64,000 nucleotides of DNA, taken from assembly GCA_947172415.1 (NCBI GenBank), contig OX359197.1:2418001-2482000 (forward strand). The letters run 5' to 3'. Shown here one piece after another: positions 33,628 through 44,342 of the stretch (positions within the stretch are counted from its first letter, which is position 1; each line of letters begins with the position of its first letter). A program made the translations under genes and the position numbers. The notes under the pieces were generated by a model. That model was given only the letters and a program-made list of their open reading frames with translations, searched no databases and had not been told where the DNA came from. This DNA is from Chondrosia reniformis. Lineage: Eukaryota > Porifera > Demospongiae > Chondrillida > Chondrillidae.

Positions 33628-35791
33628 TTGTTGACGATCCTGACTCTGTTGTGAATTCTGGCACTCTTGATTTTGGGATTAGTGACCACCTAGTGTGCTT
33701 CACCATTTTCAAATGGAGATCTGTCCCATTGCAGAAAGTATCTACTGTTTTTCGGAGATCAATGAGGAACTTCAATCAATCCGATTTCAATGCAGACCTT
33801 GAGACAGAACCATGGAACATTCTTGAAATGTTCGATGATCCATCTGATAAAATTGAAATCTACAGTCTACTCCTATCCGACATCCTTGATCTTCATTCCC
33901 CTCTCAAGAAGGTCAAGACCCGGGAGCACAATGCTCCCTGGATCACAAGGGATCTACGCAAGAAGATGATTTACCGTGACCACCTGCATCAGAAGTTCCT
34001 GCAGACCCACCTAAACACTGACTATAAAAGGTACAGGCAATTTCGCAATCAAGTGACAAAATGGCAGAGATCAGCCAAGAAGTATTATGTGTCTGATCTT
34101 GTGGCAAAGAAAGTCCATCCTTCTAACCTATGGTCAGCGATTAAAGTCTGCCAATACAATGGTCTTTCTTCTAAGTCATCAGTGACTAACACTCCATCTG
34201 CATCTAGTCTCAATTCCTACTTTGCCTCAATCACCTCAGCAAATCAGGCAGTTGTCTATGACTCTGTTGTACCACCAAGTCCTTCTGCTCATGTTGATGT
34301 TTGCAATCTACCTTTAATTTCTCCATCTACCTGCACTGCTCTTTTATCTGAACTTAAGCCTAAGACTTCATCTGGTGTTGACACTATTAGTGCTGTAGTA
34401 TTACGATTTTCACCTGAAGCTCTATCTACCCCTTTGTCAGCTATTATCAATTCCTCTATTACCTCAATTTCTTTTCCAAGTCAATGGAAGTCAGCTATTA
34501 TCCACCCCTTTCATAAGAAGGGTCCCACTTCTATCTGCTCAAACTACTGCCCTATATCAATAATGCTCCCGGCAGCCAGCAAGGTAGCAGAAACGTATGT
34601 AGAAAATATTTTAACTGACCACTAGGTAAGAAATAATCTTCTTCATCCACTACAATGTGGTTTTAGACGTGGACACTCTACACAATCCCTTCTTTTGTAC
34701 CTCACTGACTCCTGGTATAAATCTTTAGACAGCTAAGATATGGTTGGCATTGTGTAACTGGACATAGCAAAGGCTTTTGACACTATTAACCACTCTCTTC
34801 TTCACAAGTTGAGAGTTCAATTCAATCTGAGAAATCATTTGTGCCAGTGGATTAAGTCCTACCTTTCCAACAGAGTCCAAGCAGTTGCTGCTAATGATAC
34901 AGTCTCACCATATCTCCACATTGGCTCTGGTGTCCCACAAGGCTCAGTTCTTGGTCCCCTCCTACTTTCAATGTACATCAACGATCTTTCTGCAGCCACA
35001 ACTTTTCCTTTGCAGACAGCTTTGTTCACAGATGACACTACCATCTTTGCAACTGGCAAGATATCTGACAGCATTAGTTCAAGATTGAACACAATTATGT
35101 CATGTGTGAACCAGTGGCTGATTGACAATGGCCTGTCCCTAAATATAGCAAAGTCTAAATGTTTTTTGATTTACCCTAGGAGGAAACACCCTTCAGCCCT
35201 GAGCATTGCTTTGAATGGTTCTACTATTGAACAAGTAGAGACCTTTAAGCTTTTGGGGGTCATTATTGATCATCATCTGCACGGCGACCTCACATAGATA
35301 GCATAGTCAAATCTGCCTCACGTAATGTCCACTTAATGAGGAGACTCTTCTGGTTCCTACCTGTCAACGCCCTGAAAACTTTCTATTTTGCCTACATTAC
35401 AACTTGTTTTGACTATTGCAGCCTTGTGTAGGACCCCTGTTGCTTGACTGACTCCGCCCGCCTTAAACGGCTTCAAAACTATGCAGGTCGCATCATTCTG
35501 AAGGTACCTAAATCTTCTTCTGCAACAGAGGCTCTAACTACCCTTAAATGGACATCCCTCTCAGAAAGACAACGGCAGAAACTATTTTCTTTAAGTCAAG
35601 AACTATTGCAACCTAGGTTAGGAAAGTCCCCTCCATCATACCTTAGAAATCTCTTAACAAAAGTATCAACCGTTCACCATTACCAGACAAGAGGGGCTGC
35701 AAGTGGCCACCTGCGTGTGAATCAAGTTCACAAGGAATATGGGAAGAAGGCGATCAGCTACAGATTAACCCAAATAAGGAACTTTTATTAA
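33628..35791 (+). pseudogene. LINE ORF 3' part: reverse transcriptase
   Basis: It continues the endonuclease ORF after the Tc1-like insertion. Visible motifs are SSGVDTISAVVL, PLSAIINSSI, AIIHPFHKKG, QCGFRRGHST, the catalytic D in LDIAKAFDTINH, SGVPQGSVLGPLLLS and FTDDTTIF, where the usual FADD box has T for A. Stops interrupt at 34623-34625 (TAG), near 34733 and 34755, at 35295 and near 35430. The C-terminal thumb resumes at 35444. This RT copied the element's RNA at the nick made by its own endonuclease; the copy is dead. Confidence 0.85.
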
Positions 35792-36334
35792 TCCACTATT
35801 ATGAATGTATTCCAATGTCATCCATGATCATTATCATTCCCTTTCTCTTTTTTTGTTTCACTACCTCATCTTACTCTTTCATATTACTATATACTATTTG
35901 TTTGTTACTTCACTGGGCTCCCTGTAAAGCACCAATTGGCTAAGTGGAGTCACCAGTATAATAATGATTTGATATTGATATTGATATTGATATTGATATA
36001 CTGAAGGAGCAAGTTTTGTCTAGCCTAAATGCCAGAATTACACTTAACATTAATATTTTTAAGTTAGCTAAATTGACTAATCGCAGCCAAATAACTGTAC
36101 CATTTGGTGATATGAATGTTGCATGTTGTTCCCAGTTATAAGTTAATTTCATTGGTTAAGTGACAATTACAGCCAGTATTTGCCATGGTTATACATATGT
36201 GCAATTAGGACTTTAATTAATGTGCATATAATAAAAATATGTTTGCTATTGGGGCGAGCTGTACAGTCATTTTTCTAACTATGTGATCGATCCGCTGTAA
36301 CTAAAAAAGGGTATAAGTCTTCAGGCTACAATAC

Positions 36335-36440
36335 TATACTCTAAATAATCCGCACTGTATTCTTTTGTAGAAGCAAAAGTTATAACATTATTATTGAGCA
36401 TGAGTTGTTTATTTGTGGCTCTAGAATCAAGCCATGATCA
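36335..36440. repeat. Diverged direct copy of the sequence before the LINE
   Basis: About 100 bp here (TATTCTTTTGTAGAAGC ... TTATTATTGAGCATGA ... GAATCAAG) resembles 29625-29715 in the same orientation. The two copies lie on either side of the CR1/L2-type LINE. Identity by eye is modest. Confidence 0.5.
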
Positions 36441-36746
36441 ATAAAGTTACTTTATAAGCATGAGAAGGAAGGAATTTTAATTAGTGTGTTATTTCAAAGA
36501 CATTTGGGGAAGCAGCTATTTAATACATTTAAGCAGCAATCGGAATGATAAGAAAATGGTTGAGTGGTAAAGTGATATTGGGCACGAATCACTGAAAAAA
36601 CCACTGGCACTTGCTCAGGCTCGCCCCACAATGCCTTGTATTCACGAGTTCGATAATTGGAGATAAAACTAACCTCTGGTGTTTGATTGTGTTTTAAAAG
36701 GGTTTCTTGTGAGCCTGTGTCAAGCTCTTCCGTGTGTTCATCTTAA

Positions 36747-38565
36747 TTATGGATGTACTTGTGCTTTATTTATCAGCAAAGAGGATAGCATCAAGGTACT
36801 GCTACGTTCCTCCTCTAACTCTCTTAAGAAGGTGTTCCAAGTGGGGTAAGAACTGTCTGACACCCATTTTTCCCACTTGGGTAAGTCCGACTTAAAAGAT
36901 GGAAAATCTAATTTTTCATAAACTGGTAGGGAGACATGTTGTTCTCCTTCTGGCATAGTCTACAAATTTAGAATGGGATATATTATTGGTATGATTTCCT
37001 TTTAGTAGCTATAATTTATAGTATATGACATTTTTAATATTAACAAAATTTTCTACAAAAATAGTGAAGATGTAGGGATGGCACAAAAAGTACAGAAACA
37101 AGAAAGGGATCTTACACAGTGAAGCATAAGCTGTGGATGAATCATACCAGCAAAGGTGTGGCAACATATCCCTCCCTACATTTGGCGGCATTTTGCATGA
37201 TGTGCTTCCAACATTTTATTCCTTTGAGCATTATAAAAATTTACACAGTAAATGTGTAACAAAATGGTTACCTCTTTGTCCTACTTCCCTATACATATTG
37301 GCAACTTTTATGCTGACTGAAAATTTCATGATGTCTTGAGTACGCATGTTAGGGAGACTGCAGCTTCATCGGCCCCAGTTTGTAAGCCAATGTTGCCAGA
37401 TGTAGGGATATGTTGCTTTTGCTGTACTAAGCCCATATTGTTGCTTACCTATAGAAACTTTACTTCATTATGATATATATATATATATATATATGTATAT
37501 TAAATAAGGGATTGTGAGAGTAAAAGCATATATATAAAACATTAGAATAAAGAGGTAATTTAGAATACTAATACATACATCAATTTATTACAGTTGCTAG
37601 GCTGACCTTAAAGCATTGTCGCCAATGCATGACAGCTTTGTTAGATTCGCTGAGTTTGGATCTAAAATGTATAGGCTCTGTATGGCCATGGACATTTTCA
37701 ATGCAGTCCATTAACCAGCTCTTGTTGTCATACACAGCATGTAATTGTTGAACGGATGGTGATGGAGTGTAGCTCTCCTTATCAGGATATCAGGATATCA
37801 GGAAATCTTATTTAAACTGGGTAGGTCAATTGCCTGAGGTTTGCGACGCACACAAGGTTTGTACTGATATGTATCTACCCATATTGGCTACCCTTCGATG
37901 ATTCCAAAGATGCCTTTTGCTGATCCACGGATGCCCTTTGACAATTCTGTGGAACCCTTTGAGTATGCTGCAGATATTCTTTGGCAATTCCGCAGAAGAG
38001 CCGCTGATTACCTACATAGCATATCCGTGGATCTTGTAAAGTTACTTGTGACACATACCGTATATACAGCAAATAAATGAAGGTTTGCCTATACAACCCT
38101 TTTTAAGCCTAATGTAAACCTATAGCAAACCCATGCATGACCCATCTAATGTCAGTTTTGTTGACTTGTACTGTGGTACATGTATATCACCTGTTGTATG
38201 TGTTCTGATTCACCACAGATTTTGTTTTGATTTCGAAACGGTTGGGAGATAATTATATATAAGGAATGTTAGTTTTTGCTTGATCCATACCATACAGTAT
38301 GGCTCCAGTTTGGCCTTTTCTCGGTGACTATAATATTTGTTACATTCTAGCCTCCATTATGTTTTGTAAAAATGCCAGGTAAGGGATAATAGTAAGGCAA
38401 GTAGTATAAACATTTACTTACTCTGTTTTTCTGAGGTGCACCTGGTATGCTTCTTGGTACCTTCCTTATTCCCTGCAACCTTTTGTCTCTTTTGACAGAA
38501 TTAAACCCACAAATCGCATTTTGAGAAAAGGCTTTGCTTAAGGGAATAGCATCTAAGTTTAGTAT
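36747..38565 (-). CDS. Unidentified multi-exon gene
   Basis: Three minus-strand exons join in phase 0. They are about 38565-38422 (KAFSQNAICGFNSVKRD, donor GTAAGT), 37780-37595 (ESYTPSPSVQQLHAVYDNK, VHGHTEPIHFRSKLSESN, donor GTAATA) and 36962-36747 (MPEGEQHVSLPVYEKLDF, WNTFLRELEEERSS, stop). Acceptors are AG in each case. A further open piece at about 39000-38831 (KDLFAKYIREEPTLPSQ, then MKTKFNIIVDKMPPLAQ before GTGAGT) probably belongs to the 5' side, but it needs a frame change. No domain was recognised. Clean splicing over three exons supports a real gene or a recently dead one. Confidence 0.5.
37158..37412. repeat. Inverted repeat of about 24 bp arms
   Basis: GGCAACATATCCCTCCCTAC near 37158 and the reverse-complement block TGTAGGGATATGTTGC near 37397-37412 lie about 210 bp apart. 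They may be ends of a small non-autonomous element inside an intron of the minus-strand gene. Confidence 0.5.
37473..37496. repeat. TA microsatellite
   Basis: A run of alternating A and T. Similar runs occur at about 252-268, 5013-5035 and 10170-10200. Confidence 0.8.
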
Positions 38566-39359
38566 GATTTATAGTATCAATTATTACTCATGTGCGACAT
38601 TTTTAAGTAATGTCAACCTTAGGAATCACTGTATTTTTGAAGTATTTTGTCCATAATGCCTAAAAATGAGAGGCACACACTACATCTAAGAACCAGTATT
38701 GACTTTGTTCCTGAATGCTAGATATATGCTTAATTCAAGGTTATTTTAAATTACCATAACCTGATTAACCTAAAATTCATTGTTCACTAAAAGTAAAGAA
38801 GGAGAATCATAAAGGGTTTACTGACTCACCTGAGCAAGAGGAGGCATTTTGTCAACTATTATGTTAAATTTTGTCTTCATCCATGCCACCGTGGCAGTAT
38901 GGCTTTCTGTCTTTGATCAAATATCAAATTTTGACTAGGTAGTGTTGGCTCCTCCCTGATATATTTCGCAAAAAGGTCTTTAATGAGTGAGTGAGATACC
39001 TTGAATGTCCTCGTAAATGCTTCTCTGCAAATTTCCTTGCCCTGTAGTATATTTAATTGTGTCTGTTGTTGAAATTATTAGTTTTATATACAATTTGGCA
39101 CGTATATATTATAACCTCAATCTAATCAGTACCATTATTAACAACAATAATAAACTTTGCATTGCTCCCTTTGAAACTCATGGAAAAGCAGTCAAGCAGG
39201 TATTGTCTGCGTTGCTTTTGATTCATTGAACTGATTCTTAGTCTGTCTGTCAGAATTTCTTCTGTATGCCATCAATATCAACTTTGCTAAATTGACCTAA
39301 GCATCTTTGGCTACAGCATTCTTGTTTATCTGATAATTTTATTAGAAATATACCATTAG

Positions 39360-39451
39360 TTACCCATAATAAGGTCTGGCCATATCTGAATTAAAGTTAT
39401 TCCTGCAAGAAAAACTTCAATACAAGTGTGACCAGACCTTGATATGGGTAA
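39360..39451. mobile_element. Short hairpin element, 92 bp
   Basis: It starts TTACCCATAATAAGGTCTGG and ends CCAGACCTTGATATGGGTAA. The arms pair over about 25 bp with two mismatches. No coding capacity. Possibly a tiny non-autonomous transposon. Confidence 0.6.
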
Positions 39452-39875
39452 ATAGGGACTGGTGAGCCAGATTTACCTATTTCTGTATGTAGCATACACA
39501 CTTAAAGCCGTATTACTATAACTAACGCCGGCCCCATCTTCCATGTATATTGTGTCATCAGAATTATATACTGTAAACATTAGAAATCAAACATTTCCTT
39601 CAAGTTTGTAAAATATTATTTCAAGTGTATGGGTGGGAGCCATTTAAGCCATGTTGTGTATACATATGAATTCATGAAGCCATACATACACACTTTGAGT
39701 GGGAACAGTCACAGACTATACATCAAAAGAAAGAGCACATTGGTGAGTAGGAATTAGTCCTTTTTAGAGAAGTTGTCCCTTCTTAGAGGTTAGGCCTGAA
39801 TGTCTAAATGCCTAAACTACAATTACCTTTACAAATGCATGGAAAATGTTTCATTATGTATCAATTTGCCTGGTA
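39452..39875. other. No gene seen
   Basis: AT-rich sequence with no recognised exon. Confidence 0.45.
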
Positions 39876-40120
39876 TTAAAGGGACACTCCAGGCCAAATA
39901 CAAATTTACATTGCTTTATAGAACTTTGCATGATGCATTCAGAGGTGCTATCCGTTTTTTCATATGTGTTTTAGTTTACGAGGTACATTACATAAAGTTG
40001 TTTATTGCGTAGTGGTGGGAGTGGCACGTGACGTCATTCAGTGAAGCCAACTAGTGACAACTGCTCAACATGTATACATCTCTCCTGCGCCCAGCTGCAG
40101 TTTAGATCACGTCGTTAAAA

Positions 40121-40354
40121 ATGCTGTACTGTATGGTCCCCGGATGTACTAACCATTCAAAGAAGACGACTGGCATTTCCTACCATCGACTCCCACAAGA
40201 CAAGCGCCGAAAAGCTGTGTGGCTCACGCGGATTCCCTGCACGAATCCTTGTCCAACTCAGTACGCCTTTGTATGTTCTGATCACTTTCGTCCGAGAGCT
40301 TTGAGACAGACCTCACTGAACACCTCTGCGGGCATAATAATCTCAGAAGACTGA
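40121..40354 (+). CDS. THAP zinc-finger ORF
   Basis: A 77-codon frame. The THAP C2CH signature is C4, C9, C52 and H55 (CMVPGC ... CSDHF), with the invariant tryptophan at W34 and the proline of the RLPQDK segment. THAP domains bind DNA and are used by P and Kolobok transposases and by host regulators. The frame stops after LNTSAGIIISED, and the following sequence (about 40360-40460) reads on in other frames, so the transposase may be truncated here or spliced further on. A catalytic part was not found. Confidence 0.85.
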   Translation: MLYCMVPGCTNHSKKTTGISYHRLPQDKRRKAVWLTRIPCTNPCPTQYAFVCSDHFRPRALRQTSLNTSAGIIISED

Positions 40355-40966
40355 CGCTAAACGCCATGCCAACCATATTCCCCAGTCACGGTTATACGTA
40401 GAGCCCAGAAAACCTCGACTCACAAGGGAGAGACGAAGTCTGAAGCAAGCAGAACAGCAGGTGAGCTGTATCATATTCTGGACTGCCTGACTGATGAGTA
40501 GGATATACGGATATTATATGCAGACAAAGATACGCATGCATACATAGCTATTATATATACGTATGTATCTTGTACGTACGTAAGCTACGTACTTGTGTAT
40601 TAGATAATAACAATGTGCAAGTTGCAGGGGTATCTATAAGTGCATGTAGATGTACTGTTGATAAATTGAGGGTAACTTACATTTGGCCTAGGGTGTCCCT
40701 TTAACAATATATTGAAAATATCATGTAGATAATAGAAGCTGCTCCTCCTGGTAAGAACATTGCGTCTAAACCAAAACTAGACAAGAAAGCAGTTGTGGAC
40801 AAGCATATTAGTCGGTTTAAGAACAGTGAATAACTATTAATGCATATACTTGTCAGAGATACCGACATACATGCATATACATTCCTTGATATCATTAACT
40901 AAGTCATTAATTTTAATTTCACTCATTAAGAATCTTGACAAACATAAAATGTCATCAATGCAGAGT

Positions 40967-41755
40967 TCAATTGTCAGACTGTATGTAACCAGTGAACTGG
41001 TGCTCTTCTTCTTGCCCGGGAGGAGGAAAGTGCACTCTCATGCAGCATACTGCAAAAGATGGCAGAACAACTCTAATATGCCTCCCTAGTTTCCCCCAAC
41101 ACCACATAACCAGTTACCTGTACTCAACATGCCTGCTTCTTTTATGTGCTGGTCCATCAAATCCTTTGTCGTATTGCTGCCGATAGTTATACCATGCAGT
41201 CTCGAGAACCCATTGATTAAGGCGAACTCCTTCGAAACCAAGGTGATTTATAATACATAAAGGTGATTGTTGGTTAGCCGCATCAACTGTATCACTGATT
41301 TTGCTCATTACAGGTCCAATTTCATGGCAACAAAAGTACTCCTCAGCTCTATCCATTATGGTGCAGTTGCCACAAACGCACTACGTATGTAAAAGATTTA
41401 AAAAGTCATCTGGAAGCCATATTTAGCTACACCATTGGGGAATATAGGCTACTACACACACTTACCATTCCATGTTTTCAAGATGTGAGATGTTCTCAGC
41501 ACCGCTGTCGACGTCGTCATCTCGTGAGACGTTCTCAGAAGCGCCTTCCTCACTTCTTTCAACAGTGGGCTCAAACCGATATGGCTGTATTTCATTCTGT
41601 TTGGCCGATGGCAGTGCGTACTCCTCAAACTCTGAGTCCGTAGATGATGACGGGGTATCGGTACTATTGATATCCGCATTCATTGACGCCATCGTCCGAA
41701 AATCTGCTGGAAATTTGCCTACTTCTCTTACAGCCTCTTCACTCTTTGACGTCAC
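40967..41755 (-). pseudogene. P2X7 cytoplasmic (ballast)-like domain ORF, two exons
   Basis: Exon 1 (41755-41466; alternative start at about 41692) is acidic and serine-rich and ends NEIQPYRFEP ... ENMEW before GTAAGTGTG. Exon 2 (about 41366-40967) starts CVCGNCTIMD and continues EEYFCCHEIG, CIINHLGFEGVRLNQWVL, TAWYNYRQQYDKG, VMWCWGKLGRHIRVVLP and FTGYIQSDN before a stop. The Cys pattern and the LNQWVL/YRQQY and RVVLP blocks match the zinc-binding C-terminal domain of P2X7 receptors, which also exists as a stand-alone domain in invertebrates. No membrane or channel part is present. A TAA replaces a codon just before LVMWCW, and the exon junction is one base out of phase, so this copy looks dead. 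Function in the element is unknown. Confidence 0.75.
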
Positions 41756-41932
41756 AACGTACCAGTACGTATCATATCAACATGGCAGTTATCGGTGAAT
41801 TATTAGCAATTTCAGTTGCTTATATCCTGTAAATTAAAGGTTGCATGCGAAATCCGATAGCACTTTTGAAATGAGCTGGAAGTGTTCTGTAAACTGATGC
41901 ATTCTTGTATTTGGCCTGGAGTGTCCCTTTAA

Positions 41933-42460
41933 ATTTTTACATATACATTGCTAATGTATAAGTCTACTGTTATACACAGATTGTTTAATATTAATATGAC
42001 AGGAAACAACTTTGAATAATGTTATAATTATTACTTATATTTTTAATGTATAATTAATTTATTTAGATTTTTCCAAATGAAGAGAAGGAATGAAAGAAGG
42101 AAACCACTGGTATGGCTATTTATGTATGCTAGAAAAACTAATTATTCGATATATATATGGTTAATTAACACTAACCACCATCACTCCAATAGACCATTTG
42201 TACGGAAGGTAAAGTATGCGTGGAATATAAGTGACGTCACATCTGGCGGCGCTCCTATGGCCTTTTTATGTACAGAAAAGATAGGAGAATGCCGCATTCC
42301 ATTCGTTTAACACTCGCAGGTGTCTAAACGGTGCCGTTTATTATGCTTATGTAAACACAACGTAAACGTATAGATCTTTCGCTTCGCAACTGCGTTCGAA
42401 GTAAACAAATCGGCCGAAGTTCAAACGAAAGTGAACAAGATATAGTATATAATTGTCCAA
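41933..42460. other. No gene seen
   Basis: Spacer between the TTAA element and the next transposase gene. No termini were recognised. Confidence 0.4.
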
Positions 42461-44005
42461 ATGCCTGGAGACACCTGTATCGTGTGCGGTAACAAACCAT
42501 CGCTTGATCCAAGCGCTTCCTTTCATCGTTTTCCGAAGGATGCACGTAGAAGAGCAGGATGGATTCGAGTTTTTGGAATCGCCGAAGAGCAGCTGAGAGA
42601 CCATTCGTGCGTGTGTTGCAGGCACTTTCCTGAGGGCGACTCGAAGAAAGATCCTCTAATGACGATAGGGAAGCGTTTCGCTTCACCAATAAAAGGAATG
42701 CTACCCAGAGCTAAGAGAGCCAAGGCAAGAGAGGCTACTAAGCTAGAAGCTGAGCAAAGTAGCCCTCAAACACCATCTTCCAGCTTATCCAGCAGCTAAG
42801 TAAGACAGCATGACGAAGGTCTGAGTGAGTATGGCAAAAGCACTAATGCCTCTTCTTCATCACAGATGCAGTCAAGGGAAAGTCCATCAGACAGCACTGG
42901 GGTACTGCTGAACACTGCCTTACTAGCTAGAATAGAGTATCTGGAGGCTGAGAATGATCGTCTTAAGGCTAGCCTCAGCAAACCACAGTACTTAAGGATT
43001 GAGCAAGTCCAGCATGATGACCACCTTTTCTGTTTCTATACTGGGTTTACTTCTTTCGCAATTTTCATTGCTTTCTTTGAGTTTCTGGGACCTGTTGTTC
43101 ACAAACTGAATTACTGGGTATCAAGAGAACAACCTCATCAATGGCAGTACTCTCGTAAGTTAGACCCAAAGAATCAGCTATTTCTATTACTAGTTAGGCT
43201 TAGGCACAATCTAAAGGTTGAAGACCTTGCCTTTAGATTCGGAATATCAGCAAGCTCGGTGTCTCGATACTTAACCACTTGGCTTTGTTTTTTGCATCAT
43301 CACTTGAAGGAGCTTGATTGGTCACCATCAGTGGAACAAGTAGTGGGTACTTTACCACACTCGTTCCGCGAAAAATATCCTAATACCTATGCAATTATTG
43401 ATGGAAGGGAAATTTTCATACACACAACATCAGATTTGCATATGCAGTCTTCCACTTGGAGCCAGTACAAACACCATAATACTGCAAAGTTTCTGGTTGC
43501 TTGTACACCAAATGGAGCCATAAGTTATATCTCTCCAGTGTTTGTTGGATCTATATCCGATATCGAGTTGACTAGGACTTCAGGGTTCCTCACAACGCTG
43601 GAAGGCAAACCTGGTATTTCTATAATGGCTGACAGGGGATTTACTATAAAGGATATGTTAAAGGAGCTCAACACTGAACTTAATCTTCCACCTTTTATGG
43701 AGGGCAGAAGACAATTACCTCCTGAAGAAGTTCAAGAAGGCCGAAAGATTGCATCACTCCGAATACATGTTGAAAGGGCAATTGGAAGGCTGAAGAACTT
43801 TGCCATCTTCAATGAAGTAATCCCCCTAAATTTGGCTCGGCTCATTAATCAAATTGTACTGGTGTGTGCATTCCTCTCCAACTTCCAGCCTGCTCTTGTG
43901 CCTCCACCACAAGGCACACCAGAAAGTGATGTAGAGGAGTATATTGAAGGCCTAGCTGAAAGTGAATGTGAGGAGTGGTCAGATTCTGATCAGGAAGATC
44001 TCTGA
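42461..44005 (+). pseudogene. THAP-DDE transposase (ISL2EU/IS4EU-like), single nonsense codon
   Basis: The frame from 42461 to 44005 is continuous except for one TAA at 42797-42799. The N-terminal THAP domain has C6, C9, C52, H55 and W34. A short leucine zipper (ARIEYLEAENDRLKASL) follows. Numbering from the ATG at 42866, an HTH_Tnp_4 helix-turn-helix lies at about 98-150 (FRFGISASSVSRYL), and the DDE_Tnp_4 nuclease shows D179 (IIDGREI), D256 (MADRGF) and E303 (HVERAIG). The tail is acidic. The enzyme would bind the element ends and move it. ISL2EU elements carry exactly such a transposase together with a YqaJ nuclease, and that partner lies just downstream on the other strand. Confidence 0.9.
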
Positions 44006-44034
44006 AAGTCTTAATAGTTTAATTTCACGTAGCT

Positions 44035-44235
44035 GTCTGTGTTGACACATTTATCTCATCTTTAGTTTTTATTTCATTCATGTATATAGCTGTCTGTGTT
44101 GACACATTTATCTCATCTTTAGTTTTTATTTCATTCACCTAGCTGTCTGTGGACACATTACCTCATATTTAGTTTTTTTATTTCATTCACCTAGCTGTCT
44201 GTGGACACATTTACCTCATCTTTACTTTTTACAAC
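44035..44235. repeat. Tandem repeat, about 55 bp unit, four copies
   Basis: Each unit has TAGCTGTCTGTG, GACACATTTA, CTCATCTTTAGTTTTTATTT and CATTCA. The repeat fills the 3' flank of the transposase, between it and the convergent YqaJ-type gene. Confidence 0.85.
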
Positions 44236-44283
44236 AAAAGTGTTACTGCATATAATTACAGATCAATGCAGGACCTGGAAACT

Positions 44284-44322
44284 GAATTAAATGCAAACTA
44301 TATACTAGTTTGCATTTAATTC
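44284..44322. terminator. Perfect 17 bp palindrome between convergent genes
   Basis: GAATTAAATGCAAACTA is followed by a 5-base loop and the exact reverse complement. It sits between the 3' ends of the transposase (44005) and the SWIM-YqaJ gene (44343). A role in ending both transcripts is inference; it could also be a chance or element-specific hairpin. Confidence 0.45.
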
Positions 44323-44342
44323 ATTTACTTCATGGACTCTTA

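Larger units (their letters stand above)
29625..36001 (+). mobile_element. CR1/L2-type LINE interrupted by a Tc1-like element
   Basis: The coding part runs from 29770 to about 35791. The 3' UTR ends in a TTGATA repeat at about 35968-36001, the kind of short tandem tail seen in CR1/L2 elements. The insertion at 30725-33625 splits the endonuclease from the RT. The 5' limit is approximate. Confidence 0.8.
39880..41928. mobile_element. Kolobok-like TTAA transposon carrying THAP and P2X7-ballast ORFs
   Basis: The terminus AGGGACACTCCAGGCCAAAT at 39880 is matched by its exact reverse complement ending at 41928, identical over at least 24 bases. TTAA flanks both ends (39876-39879, 41929-41932). TTAA targets and THAP domains together point to the Kolobok superfamily; piggyBac also uses TTAA but lacks THAP. 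No DDE catalytic domain was found, so the copy is incomplete. A third, diverged terminus at 40676-40700 is also followed by TTAA. Confidence 0.8.

Noticed and set aside
42800-42865. Intron between the THAP and DDE parts of the transposase
   Set aside because: The two ORFs are in the same frame with open sequence between them; one nonsense codon is the simpler explanation.
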